Shown here: piece by piece, positions 14,378 to 22,199 of the stretch
How positions within the stretch are numbered: position 1 is the stretch's first letter
How the letters are laid out: each line of letters begins with the position of its first letter
NCBI GenBank assembly: GCA_964554485.1
Contig: CAZKOX010000006.1
Location: forward strand, 1 to 29,448
Direction of reading: 5' to 3'
DNA from: JBBQBM01 sp964554485
GTDB lineage: Bacteria; Patescibacteriota; Saccharimonadia; Saccharimonadales; JAGQMS01
DNA: 29,448 nt
Program-made: the position numbers and the translations under genes
Notes under the pieces: generated by a model
The model's input: the letters and a program-made list of their open reading frames with translations, nothing else
Told to the model about the DNA's origin: nothing
Databases searched by the model: none

Positions 14378-17257
14378 ATGAAATTCAAAAAAGGAACACG
14401 CCGTCTACCAATCGAATACGAAAAGGACCTTGTTCGCTATTGGAAAGAAAACAAAACCTTCGAAAAGTCTGTCGAAATGCGTCCTAAAGAACATGCATTC
14501 GTATTCTATGATGGCCCACCTTTCTTGACCGGTACTCCGCACCATGGGCATTTGCTGATATCTACTGTTAAAGATACTGTGGCGCGTTTTCAAACAATGC
14601 AGGGTAGGCGCGTCGAACGCATGTGGGGATGGGACTGTCACGGCCTACCAGCTGAAGTGTTTGTTGAGAGCAAGCTTGGTATTAAGAGTAAAAAAGAGAT
14701 AGGCACGAAGATCAGTATTGCAGACTACGTAAAAGAATGTCGGTCTGCGATGGTCAAGACAGGTACTGAATGGGAAGATACTATCGAGCGACTTGGAAGG
14801 TGGGTTGAATTTAAAGGTGCATACAAAACCATGGATCCTGAATACATGGAGAGTGTCTGGTGGGCATTTAAGACTATGTACGAGACTGGCAAAATTTATG
14901 AGGGTGAAAAGATATTAATCTACTGTACCAAAGACGCAACCCCAATCAGCAAATCTGAAGTAGCTATGGAAAATAGCTATCAACAAGATACTGACCCGAG
15001 TGTCTATGTATATTTTAGTCTAGAAGACAGCGATGAATCAGTGCTCGCCTGGACAACAACACCGTGGACACTGCCAGCTAACGTTGCGATTGCTATAAAT
15101 CCAAAATTAAACTATCTGTTAATCGATTATCGTGGTAGGAAAGTATATGTTGCTGAAGAAACTGCAGAGAAAGTATTTAAAGATGAGAAGCATCAATCAT
15201 TACCATATACTGTTGTAAAAAAAGTAAAAGGTTCGGAACTTGTAGGCCGAAAGTATCATCCATTATTCGAAAATCGCGGCCCAGATGCCCATCGAATTCT
15301 GGGCGCTGATTTTGTAACCATTGAAGACGGTACTGGTATTGTTCACGAAGCCCCGGCTTACGGTGAAGAGGACTATGAACTGTGCAAAAAAGAAGGTATT
15401 CCGATTATTTCGCTAGTTGATGCTGATGGTCTGTTTACTGAAGGGCCATGGCAGGGAAGTAATATCTGGGACGTAAACAAAGAAATAGCTAAAACCTTAG
15501 TTACTGAGGGGAAGGCGTTAAAAGTAGAATATATTGTTCACGAATATCCGCACTGCCACCGCTGTGGTGGTAAGTTAATGTACCGCGCCCACCCAAGTTG
15601 GTTTATAGACATCCAAGCTCAGAAACAACAGATGATAAAAGCCAATGATGCTACTTCTTGGACACCACAACATCTTAAAGAGGGTCGATTTAGAAATATT
15701 ATTGACTCAGCACCTGATTGGAACATCTCACGTGATCGTTATTGGGCTACGCCAATACCTGTCTGGCGTGGCATAAAAAATGACGGCACTGAGGTTATTA
15801 AAGTCATCGGGTCGTACAACGAGTTTGAAGAATTAGCAGGCAAGCACTTAGATGATTATCATTTGCCAAATGTAATGGATGTTGAATTTGAATATGAGGG
15901 AACTACTCTCCGTCATATCGGTAAAGTTCTGGACTGCTGGTTTGAGAGCGGCAGCATGCCATTCGCTCAATTCCATTATCCATTTGAAAACAAGAAAAAG
16001 TTTGAGGATAGCTTCCCGGCTGATTTTATAATCGAGGCTATGGATCAGACCCGAGGTTGGTTCTATGCACTCACTGCTGTAAATGTTGGTTTATTCGGCG
16101 AATCACCATTTAGGAACCTTATCTGCACTGGTTTCGTGAATGCTGCTGACGGTCGAAAAATGAGCAAGAAACTTCAGAACTACACCGATCCTATGGAACT
16201 TATGGACCAATACTCCGTTGATTCGTTTAGATTTATCTTGTTATCTAGTCCACTTCTTAATGGTGAAGACTTTAATTTAAAAGACAAAGATTTAGGCGAT
16301 GTTTCCAGGAAACTAAGTATGGTTTGGAATATGTACGATTTCTTCACACTTTACGCTGATGTTGATGGATGGGAGTGGAGTGGAAAAATTGAAGACCCTA
16401 CAGATAAAGACTGTAATATCTTGGACAGCTGGATCGTTTCTCGGCTTCATCAATTAACAAATGAAGTCGTTAAAAATATGCAGATCTATGACATTGCTAA
16501 CGCAATGAAGCCGATATTTCCATTTATTGAAGATGCTAGTAACTGGTATGTTAGGCGTTCAAGAAAGCGCTTCTGGAAGTCAGAGAACACCCCAGACAAG
16601 CAGAAGGCTTACGAAACGCTTCATTACGTTCTTGTGCAGCTTGCGTGTGTTCTAGCGCCTTTTACGCCGTTTTTAGCAGAAGAACTTTATAGGAATCTAA
16701 CTGGCGAGGAGTCGGTTCATCTTAAGGATTGGCCGAAGTCCGGAAAAGTAAACGAACTATTAGTCAATAGAATGGCTCAACTTCGAGAAATTATTAACGA
16801 GGGTCTATCCCTTAGGGCTGCAGCCGGAATAAAAGTTCGTCAGCCACTGGCATCTGTTAATGTTGTTGGAATAGATGATATCTTGGGCGAAGATAAGGAA
16901 GAGCTAGTTCCAATATTACTTGAAGAGTTAAATGTTAAGCAGGTGATTTCAGAGAAGAACGACCAAAAGGTTTCTCTCGATACAAAGATAACAGATAAAC
17001 TTAAGCTAGAAGGCCTAGCAAGAGAAGTAGTTCGCTTGGTCCAAGGAGCTAGAAAAGAGGCAGGGCTAGAAGTTGATGACCGAATAAAGCTTTACCTTAA
17101 GACTGAAGGTGAATTAAAGAAAGCCATTACTAATCATAAAAATGATATCGAAACCGAAGCATTAGCTACAATTGTCGATGACGCACCAGGTGACTTTACT
17201 AAAGAAGAGACTATCGAGTCGCAAAAACTCTCTATAAGTCTCGGTAAAGCCAGATAA
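14378..17257 (+). CDS. ileS: Isoleucine--tRNA ligase, type 2 (eukaryote-like)
   Basis: Charges tRNA-Ile with isoleucine and edits valine. The class I HIGH motif reads HHGH (residues 55-58, in PPFLTGTPHHGHLL), and KMSKK is at 594-598. The CP1 editing domain shows WTTTPWTLPANVAIAINP, and GWDCHGLPAE and DQTRGWFYAL are family landmarks. A Cys pair in HCHRCGGKLMYR (about 391) is a metal site. The motif style (PPFxTGxPHxGHLL, VERxxGWDCHGLP) belongs to the type 2 enzymes shared by eukaryotes and some bacteria, a group associated with natural mupirocin insensitivity. At 959 aa it is complete with anticodon-binding and C-terminal domains. It begins 13 nt after the redoxin-fold gene with no Shine-Dalgarno. 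Confidence 0.97.
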   Translation: MKFKKGTRRLPIEYEKDLVRYWKENKTFEKSVEMRPKEHAFVFYDGPPFLTGTPHHGHLLISTVKDTVARFQTMQGRRVERMWGWDCHGLPAEVFVESKLGIKSKKEIGTKISIADYVKECRSAMVKTGTEWEDTIERLGRWVEFKGAYKTMDPEYMESVWWAFKTMYETGKIYEGEKILIYCTKDATPISKSEVAMENSYQQDTDPSVYVYFSLEDSDESVLAWTTTPWTLPANVAIAINPKLNYLLIDYRGRKVYVAEETAEKVFKDEKHQSLPYTVVKKVKGSELVGRKYHPLFENRGPDAHRILGADFVTIEDGTGIVHEAPAYGEEDYELCKKEGIPIISLVDADGLFTEGPWQGSNIWDVNKEIAKTLVTEGKALKVEYIVHEYPHCHRCGGKLMYRAHPSWFIDIQAQKQQMIKANDATSWTPQHLKEGRFRNIIDSAPDWNISRDRYWATPIPVWRGIKNDGTEVIKVIGSYNEFEELAGKHLDDYHLPNVMDVEFEYEGTTLRHIGKVLDCWFESGSMPFAQFHYPFENKKKFEDSFPADFIIEAMDQTRGWFYALTAVNVGLFGESPFRNLICTGFVNAADGRKMSKKLQNYTDPMELMDQYSVDSFRFILLSSPLLNGEDFNLKDKDLGDVSRKLSMVWNMYDFFTLYADVDGWEWSGKIEDPTDKDCNILDSWIVSRLHQLTNEVVKNMQIYDIANAMKPIFPFIEDASNWYVRRSRKRFWKSENTPDKQKAYETLHYVLVQLACVLAPFTPFLAEELYRNLTGEESVHLKDWPKSGKVNELLVNRMAQLREIINEGLSLRAAAGIKVRQPLASVNVVGIDDILGEDKEELVPILLEELNVKQVISEKNDQKVSLDTKITDKLKLEGLAREVVRLVQGARKEAGLEVDDRIKLYLKTEGELKKAITNHKNDIETEALATIVDDAPGDFTKEETIESQKLSISLGKAR

Positions 17258-17260
17258 CAC

Positions 17261-17289
17261 TTTACATACAGAGGTAACACTGGTAAACT
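17261..17289 (+). promoter_or_regulatory. Promoter of rplU (extended -10)
   Basis: TTTACA (17261-17266), 17 nt, TAAACT (17284-17289) preceded by TGg, the extended -10 pattern. Transcription would begin near 17296, about 12 nt before the ATG, and no Shine-Dalgarno lies in that leader. It sits immediately after the ileS stop. Confidence 0.7.
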
Positions 17290-17308
17290 ACATCTCAGTA
17301 AATTTATC

Positions 17309-17611
17309 ATGAAAGCAGTAATTACAACCGGCAACAAGCAATACCTCGTCGCAAAAGACGATGTTTTAGAGGTTGACTTACTACATTCTGATAAAAAATC
17401 CCTTAGTTTTGAACCGCTACTAGTCATAGATGATAAAGAGACATTAGTCGGTACCCCTGTAGTAGCAGGGCATACTGTTACGGCTGAAATAATCGGTGAG
17501 ACAAGAGGTGAAAAAGTTCTAGCCATCCGCTATAAAGCTAAAAAAAGAGTTAAAAAAGTACATGGTTCAAAACAAACCTATACTCAAATTAAAATCACCT
17601 CGATAAAGTAG
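17309..17611 (+). CDS. rplU: Ribosomal protein L21
   Basis: A 50S protein that contacts 23S rRNA. It opens MKAVITTGNKQYLVAKDD (family: YAVIxTGGKQYxVxxGD), has the central beta-barrel segment VGTPVVAGHTVTAEII, and ends with the rRNA-binding signature KKVHGSKQTYTQIKITSI (family: RRxGHRQxxTxxxIxxI). Length 100 aa is normal. rpmA (L27), which usually follows rplU, is absent: after L21 come about 600 bp without a convincing gene. Confidence 0.95.
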   Translation: MKAVITTGNKQYLVAKDDVLEVDLLHSDKKSLSFEPLLVIDDKETLVGTPVVAGHTVTAEIIGETRGEKVLAIRYKAKKRVKKVHGSKQTYTQIKITSIK

Positions 17612-17843
17612 TTTCTTTAAAATTTGTCTTCATACATCTAAGCTTAAGTATTTCACTTCTTTAACTGGAAATTAATGTTGTGTAAAAATATACGAATTTG
17701 TCTATATATACGATATTTCGCACACAAATTGTATGCATTATGAATAATAAACCACAGGCAATGTCTTTTTTTACATACAGAAAACCAAGGCTAGTTTTAA
17801 AAAAACTTTTGATCAATCGCAATGCTTTATAGAAAATAAATAA

Positions 17844-17987
17844 ATGGTCAAACAAAAGCTCAAAGTAAATGAGCAATATAAATATGACTATATTTCTGAG
17901 ACTTCAAGAAAAGTTGATATTAGGTTAGCTACAACGAAGCGTCTTTTTCTGCATAACAAAAGTAAGTACATGACAAGATTTTTTTAA
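17844..17987 (+). CDS. Doubtful 47-aa open frame
   Basis: ATG to TAA in the AT-rich stretch, encoding a Lys-rich, Tyr-containing peptide that starts MVKQKLKVNEQYKYDY. It has no Shine-Dalgarno and no recognisable relative. The length could arise by chance. It is listed only because nothing else occupies this region. Confidence 0.15.
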   Translation: MVKQKLKVNEQYKYDYISETSRKVDIRLATTKRLFLHNKSKYMTRFF

Positions 17988-18056
17988 ACTAATTGTGGCC
18001 GCAGATCTTTAATAAAAAAATACAAACCAACAGTGTAATAATAAATATAGACACAA

Positions 18057-18098
18057 CTAGTATTAATAAGCTAGTATTATATGGCTAGTTATATCTTA
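18057..18098. repeat. 14-bp imperfect tandem repeat, three units
   Basis: CTAG recurs at 18057, 18071 and 18085, exactly 14 bp apart. The units read CTAGTATTAATAAG, CTAGTATTATATGG and CTAGTTATATCTTA. The first two share the first nine bases; the third is degenerate. It lies 129 bp upstream of the surface-protein genes. A regulator-binding array is one possibility. Confidence 0.55.
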
Positions 18099-18176
18099 TA
18101 GTTCCTGTTTGACCTATCAATACTAATTTTGCAGCAGGAGTTATTAAAAGCGATTAATTATTTAACAGAAATAACA

Positions 18177-18189
18177 CTGTATATTACAG
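18177..18189. promoter_or_regulatory. Short palindrome overlapping a possible -10
   Basis: CTGTA-TAT-TACAG is a 13-bp inverted repeat whose centre overlaps TATATT (18180-18185), with TACAAT (18191-18196) as an alternative -10. It could be an operator for the gene starting at 18227. No matching -35 is evident. Confidence 0.35.
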
Positions 18190-18226
18190 GTACAATACTG
18201 GTTGGTAGGCTTAGGTGTTAATTATT

Positions 18227-18841
18227 ATGGTAGTAGAGAAAAATATGGTTGGTTCTAAGTTACAAAAAATAATACATAAAAAGAGGAAGATCATTGTCTG
18301 GTTGGTGGCTGTTGTTATGGTGTGTTGCTTGGGTGCTTACCTTATGCACAGATTAAATCAACCGCCGATCGGAGTTATTAAAGAGTCACCAAGTAGCAAT
18401 AAGAGATCACTAAAAAAGGCGAGCACGAAAACTTTGAAGAGCAGTTACTTTCTACTTAAATATCCGGAACGATATGAAATTCAAAGTAGTCATAATAAGT
18501 CTGCATCTTCAGAATCCTGGATTTTTATAGCTCATCAAGCTTTAGGGCTAGGTCAGTCAAGCAAAATTAGTATGTCGATTGTGGAATTGCCCCTCGGTGG
18601 AGTGATGGAAGATAGCGCCTACAAACACTTCTCTGCTTTTCCTGAACTTTATACGATCACAACTTCGTACTATAGCGGTGAGTCTGTGGTGGTTGGCGAA
18701 CGGACTAATCCAAGTTTTGAAAAAACCGTGCTTTGGCCGCATGGAAAATACTTATTCACCGTCAGTCTAACTTCGGCGGAGGGCTCACAGGAATTTACTG
18801 CTGAGCTTGAGTCGATATTACGCTCTGTAGTTTGGCTCTAA
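18227..18841 (+). CDS. Hypothetical membrane-anchored protein with external domain (204 aa)
   Basis: Not recognised. The N terminus is basic (KLQKIIHKKRK), followed by one membrane segment IIVWLVAVVMVCCLGAYLM (about 22-40) with no clear cleavage site, so it is probably an N-in membrane anchor with the rest outside. After a Ser/Lys-rich linker comes a domain of about 140 residues beginning YFLLKYPERYEIQSS, a pattern reminiscent of PsbP/Mog1-like or LpqN-like extracellular domains (strand, YP, then W); that is a weak inference. It ends SILRSVVWL. I give the ATG at 18227. In-frame alternatives are GTG at 18215 and ATG at 18245; no Shine-Dalgarno decides. It is the first gene of the surface-protein region. 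Confidence 0.7.
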   Translation: MVVEKNMVGSKLQKIIHKKRKIIVWLVAVVMVCCLGAYLMHRLNQPPIGVIKESPSSNKRSLKKASTKTLKSSYFLLKYPERYEIQSSHNKSASSESWIFIAHQALGLGQSSKISMSIVELPLGGVMEDSAYKHFSAFPELYTITTSYYSGESVVVGERTNPSFEKTVLWPHGKYLFTVSLTSAEGSQEFTAELESILRSVVWL

Positions 18842-18859
18842 GTGTGTAGCGCTTTAGGT

Positions 18860-18865
18860 TATAAT
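18860..18865 (+). promoter_or_regulatory. -10 element of the 339-aa surface-protein gene
   Basis: Perfect TATAAT ending 8 nt before the ATG at 18874, with no Shine-Dalgarno and no clear -35. It implies a leaderless mRNA. Confidence 0.5.
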
Positions 18866-18873
18866 ATTCAGAT

Positions 18874-19893
18874 ATGAAGTGGATAATTTTGGGTCTTGCG
18901 TTGTTTGCGCAATTACCAGCAACGTCAAATTACCAGCTTAACAGCTACGGGTTTGGAAGTGGCGGAACGGCAAATTCGACCACCGCTAACTATGCTTTAG
19001 AAGGTATCAGCGGTGAAGCGTCAGGGCAAACATCGTCCACAGCAAACTATAGTGTTAAGCCGGGCTTTATAGAAACTCAACAGGCAAATGTACCAAAAGT
19101 ATCAGCATTTACTAACGGTGGTGGAACATACTATAACAAGCTTCATTTTGTAATTGATCAACAAAGTAACCCAAGTGATGCATTATATGCATTGTCTATT
19201 AGCACCGACAACTTTAGTAGTGATGTTAAGTACGTAAAAAGCGATCTAACAGTAGGTGGGACACTTAACTTATCGGATTATCAAACCTATACTACATGGG
19301 GTGGGGCCAGTGGAGCTGACATTATCGGCTTACTGCCAAACACAACTTATTATCTTAAAATAAAGGCCACACAAGGAAAATTTACAGAGTCAGGCTATGG
19401 ACCCGTTTCGTCAGCATCGACAGTAAATCCAAGTTTATCCTTTTCGTTATCCACCAATAGCTTGAGTCTTGGGTCGCTCATAGCCGGAACGGTTATTGAT
19501 GCACCGACAACCATTGATATTACATTCGCAACCAATGCGACATCAGGAGGGGATGTTTTTATTAGTGGGATTAGCGGCGGACTTTATAGTACGCTTGCAT
19601 CTTTTACTATTGCTTCTGCTAGCGCTGATTTAACGGCAGCATCCAGAGGGTTTGGCGCTCAAGTAACATCAACAGGTGCCTCTAGCGGTACTTTTTCTAG
19701 CGTAAGTCCATATAATGGCGCGGCGAACAATGTCGGTATAACAGATAGCACAATACGTAGAATCATAACTGCATCGGCTCCAGTAGTAGGTGGTACTGGC
19801 TCGGTTTTAATTAAAGCTAAGTCCAGCTCAACCGACCCCGCTGCTAATGACTATACCGAAACTATAACAATGCTGGCTTCAGCCAGTTTTTAG
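18874..19893 (+). CDS. Secreted beta-rich surface protein (339 aa)
   Basis: A short signal peptide (WIILGLALFAQLPATS, about 3-18) is followed by a Ser/Thr/Gly-rich, low-charge protein expected to be outside the cell. Residues 19-66 hold an internal repeat (STTANYALEGISGE, SSTANYSVKPGF). Residues 75-180 look fibronectin III-like (ALSISTDNF, LLPNTTYYLKIKATQG). The C-terminal 150 residues form a beta domain shared with the next gene: both have PSxxF-LS, a TNA-SG segment, and a PAANDYTxTxT ending with terminal Phe. There is no sortase motif, transmembrane tail or surface-layer repeat at the C terminus, so attachment may depend on the DUF916-like partners at 21137 and 22200. An LPATS near the N terminus lies in the signal peptide and is not a sorting signal. 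The function is not known. Confidence 0.82.
   Translation: MKWIILGLALFAQLPATSNYQLNSYGFGSGGTANSTTANYALEGISGEASGQTSSTANYSVKPGFIETQQANVPKVSAFTNGGGTYYNKLHFVIDQQSNPSDALYALSISTDNFSSDVKYVKSDLTVGGTLNLSDYQTYTTWGGASGADIIGLLPNTTYYLKIKATQGKFTESGYGPVSSASTVNPSLSFSLSTNSLSLGSLIAGTVIDAPTTIDITFATNATSGGDVFISGISGGLYSTLASFTIASASADLTAASRGFGAQVTSTGASSGTFSSVSPYNGAANNVGITDSTIRRIITASAPVVGGTGSVLIKAKSSSTDPAANDYTETITMLASASF
19872..19891 (+). terminator. Intrinsic terminator inside the last codons
   Basis: CTGGC (19873-19877), TTCA loop, GCCAG (19882-19886), then TTTTT. A G-U pair can extend the stem to six. The hairpin is formed by the codons for the last residues, and the T-run runs into the TAG stop. The stem is short, so efficiency is uncertain. 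Confidence 0.45.
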
Positions 19894-19907
19894 TAGACAG
19901 AATATCA

Positions 19908-19936
19908 TTGACAGTTTTAAGCAAAAGCGATACCGT
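19908..19936 (+). promoter_or_regulatory. Promoter of the 361-aa surface-protein gene
   Basis: Perfect TTGACA (19908-19913), 17 nt, then TACCGT (19931-19936), a weak -10. It gives a leader of about 18 nt without a Shine-Dalgarno. It follows directly on the terminator-like hairpin of the preceding gene, so this gene looks separately transcribed. Confidence 0.5.
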
Positions 19937-19960
19937 ATTCTCAAGATATAAAGAACACAA

Positions 19961-21046
19961 ATGAATCAAACACAAATAAAAAGAAGAATTACATCTTTGA
20001 CAACTTATATTGTTGCAGTAGTGATGCTATTACCGCTAGTGTCTATTATATTAATTTCAAGCCAAGCTGAGGCGGCAACACTTACGACAACTTATATTCG
20101 ACTTAATCGTTTAACCGCTGGTCAAACAACATCCTTTCGCCTCCAGTTTCGAACGGTTGGAGCAGGTGCGACATCGGTAGCGGTTAACTTTAATGGTGCG
20201 GATGCTACAACCTGGACGGGTTCGAGTGGACTCGTAAACGCCACGCAAACTACCGCTACTGCAACTTGTGCATCAGAAACTGGCGACACAGCTCTTCCAG
20301 GTACTTTGTCAGCCTCTGGTAGCGGTTCTACGGTAACCATCACAGGCGTTACTGCGCTGTCTGCTACCACCACATACTGCGTCGACTTAACCAGCTCAAG
20401 TGCCGTTACGAATGCAAACGCTGGAGAATATCATCCTACTGTAACTGTTGGTAGCGACTCTACTGCTGTTGCGCTTCGGACTATCTCTAATGATCAAATT
20501 GTGGTGTCTGCTACTGTGCCACCATCTTTTAACTTTGTACTAAGTGGTAATACGGATAGCTTTACTACAGATCTAAGTACCTCAAGCGTTGTTTCAACCA
20601 CTGGGCGAACGGTCACTATTACTACAAATGCTAATTCAGGCTGGATAGCCTGGGTTAAGAACTTAAACGGATCGAGCGGTGCAGCCACCAAGGGTGCATT
20701 AAAGTCGGCCGCAGCGGGTAACTATACGATTCCAACAACCAACGCCAATGCTCTTGGTAGCGCATCACACACTTTGTCTACAGGAACAGAGGACTATGGT
20801 CTAGGTGTAACAATTAACACCGACGCGTCTGGAGGTGGAACTGTCACTCTAGATGCAGCCTATGATGGAACTGCGTCTAAAGCTGGAGTACTAGACCCAA
20901 CCAATTTCCGACCAATCGCATCCGCTAATGGCACGGCTAGCGGCGATATTATTACGCTTCAAGAAAGAGCTACTATTTCTGGAGGTACTCCAGCTGCTAA
21001 CGACTACACAGACACTTTGACAGTAATTGGTGCTGGCAACTTCTAG
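19961..21046 (+). CDS. Secreted beta-rich surface protein (361 aa)
   Basis: Signal peptide: basic N terminus (KRR), hydrophobic core IVAVVMLLPLVSIILI, cleavage expected in QAEA-AT near residue 38. The mature protein is Thr/Ser/Ala-rich and poor in charge. An N-terminal beta domain (about 40-180) contains a likely disulfide pair (CASE and YCVDL). The C-terminal domain (about 187-361) resembles that of the upstream 339-aa protein: PPSFNFVLSG, TTNANSGWIAWVKN, YGLGV, and NDYTDTLTVIGAGNF ending in Phe. The SGWIAWVKN segment recalls the Trp-containing strand of WxL domains; that is an inference. No sortase signal or C-terminal anchor is seen. It is followed by two DUF916-like genes, as expected for a WxL-type cluster. 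The function is not known. Confidence 0.82.
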   Translation: MNQTQIKRRITSLTTYIVAVVMLLPLVSIILISSQAEAATLTTTYIRLNRLTAGQTTSFRLQFRTVGAGATSVAVNFNGADATTWTGSSGLVNATQTTATATCASETGDTALPGTLSASGSGSTVTITGVTALSATTTYCVDLTSSSAVTNANAGEYHPTVTVGSDSTAVALRTISNDQIVVSATVPPSFNFVLSGNTDSFTTDLSTSSVVSTTGRTVTITTNANSGWIAWVKNLNGSSGAATKGALKSAAAGNYTIPTTNANALGSASHTLSTGTEDYGLGVTINTDASGGGTVTLDAAYDGTASKAGVLDPTNFRPIASANGTASGDIITLQERATISGGTPAANDYTDTLTVIGAGNF

Positions 21047-21121
21047 TATTGTTCTGATTAAAATCTATAAGTAAGCTTCACGAACAACATTTATTAATTT
21101 CTCTAGTGTTTCAACATCCTG

Positions 21122-21127
21122 TAGAAT
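21122..21127 (+). promoter_or_regulatory. -10 element deciding the start of the 21137 gene
   Basis: TAGAAT abuts an ATG at 21128 and lies 9 nt before the next in-frame ATG at 21137. If transcription begins 6-8 nt after the hexamer, only 21137 can be the start. No Shine-Dalgarno precedes either. No clear -35 is seen. Confidence 0.4.
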
Positions 21128-21136
21128 ATGAAGTAT

Positions 21137-22195
21137 ATGAGGAGGTTATTGAGACTAGTTGGCCTATTTAGCTTAACGATGTTAATGACATTAATAACAT
21201 CACTTGTTCCAGCTCGCGCCCAATCATCGGACAATTCCTTTAATCTAGTAACCTCACCACTTCCAATTAATCTGGCAGCAAAACCAGGTGCAACACTCAA
21301 GACCGATATTCGAGTCAAGAACGGTGGAGGTCAAACTGAACAGCTTAAAGTTTCATTAATGAAGTTTTCCGCCTACGGCGAAGAGGGAAAGCCAGGCATT
21401 TTCGATCGTCAAGCTGGCGATGATTATTTTGATTGGGTTAGTTTTTCTCCCGCAACTTTTTCAGCACCGCCGAATGAGTGGATTACAGTAAAAATGACCA
21501 TCAAGCTACCGAGTACGGCAGCATTCGGCTATTACTACGCTGTGGTTTTTTCTAGGGACGGAGAAGTACAGCAACCAGATGGTCGCCAAAATGTTATTGT
21601 TGGGTCTACGGCGGTCTTGGTATTAGTTGATGCTCAAGTGCCAAACGCAAAGAGAGAGGCGAGCATAGCTAGTTTTACGGTAGAAAAAGGTACTTTTGAG
21701 TTTCTACCAGCAAAGTTTAGTTTAAAGATTAAGAACTCTGGCAATGTTCATCTTATCCCAACCGGCAACATATTCATTACGCGCGGCAAAAAGGCTATCT
21801 CGACCATAAGTGTTAATAGTGCTGCTGGCAATGTCCTGCCGGGTTCTAATCGTATATTTACAAGTAGCTGGGACGAAGGTTTTCCAGTTTATGTAGATAA
21901 AGAGGAGGGCGGCAAAGTGCTCCTTGATGATAAAGGAAAACCAATCAAGTCCCTAAAGTGGGACTTCTCGAAGATTTCTAACTTGCGTATCGGTCGGTAC
22001 ACGGCACATGCGTTTTTGGCTTATGATAACGGCACCAGCGATGTACCAATAGAGGCGACGATTAGTTTTTGGGTAATACCTTGGCGACTGATAGGTATAG
22101 CTTTGGTGGTTGTATTGCTTGTCGGAATTGGTCTATGGTCAACGATGCGCAATCTGTATAAAAAGCTTCGAAGAGATAAAGCAAGAAGAATATAG
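21137..22195 (+). CDS. DUF916/WxL-interacting-like membrane-anchored surface protein
   Basis: Signal peptide (LFSLTMLMTLITSLVPARA, cut before QSS), two beta domains, and a C-terminal membrane helix (WRLIGIALVVVLLVGIGLW) with a basic cytoplasmic tail. The first domain has the pattern of DUF916: LAAKPGATLKTDIRVKNGG, later WITVKMTIKLPSTAAFGYYY and VGSTAVLVLVDA. The second contains FEFLPAKFSLKIKNSGNVHL, shared with the next gene. In Firmicutes such proteins hold WxL proteins on peptidoglycan; an equivalent role for the two upstream secreted proteins is my inference. Start: ATG 21137 if leaderless; ATG 21128 adds three residues. The next gene follows after 4 nt, so they are an operon. Confidence 0.75.
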   Translation: MRRLLRLVGLFSLTMLMTLITSLVPARAQSSDNSFNLVTSPLPINLAAKPGATLKTDIRVKNGGGQTEQLKVSLMKFSAYGEEGKPGIFDRQAGDDYFDWVSFSPATFSAPPNEWITVKMTIKLPSTAAFGYYYAVVFSRDGEVQQPDGRQNVIVGSTAVLVLVDAQVPNAKREASIASFTVEKGTFEFLPAKFSLKIKNSGNVHLIPTGNIFITRGKKAISTISVNSAAGNVLPGSNRIFTSSWDEGFPVYVDKEEGGKVLLDDKGKPIKSLKWDFSKISNLRIGRYTAHAFLAYDNGTSDVPIEATISFWVIPWRLIGIALVVVLLVGIGLWSTMRNLYKKLRRDKARRI

Positions 22196-22199
22196 ATAG

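Larger units (their letters stand above)
17612..18226. other. AT-rich stretch without a convincing gene
   Basis: About 600 bp, clearly more AT-rich than the flanking genes and with many stop codons in all frames. I see no tRNA, rRNA or known riboswitch. It contains a similar pair TATACGAATTT / TATACGATATTT near 17690-17715, one 47-codon open frame (17844-17987), a 14-bp tandem repeat (18057-18098), and a palindrome at 18177-18189 before the next gene. It separates the housekeeping part of the window from the surface-protein genes. It could be a long regulatory region, an unrecognised small RNA, or remains of lost genes. Confidence 0.7.

Noticed and set aside
17661..17876. 71-aa minus-strand frame in the AT-rich gap
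   Set aside because: Phe/Tyr/Ile-rich composition is what translated AT-rich DNA gives; no start signal or recognisable pattern.
18919..18933. LPATS resembling a sortase LPxTG motif
   Set aside because: It lies at the N terminus at the end of the signal peptide, with no following membrane helix and basic tail.
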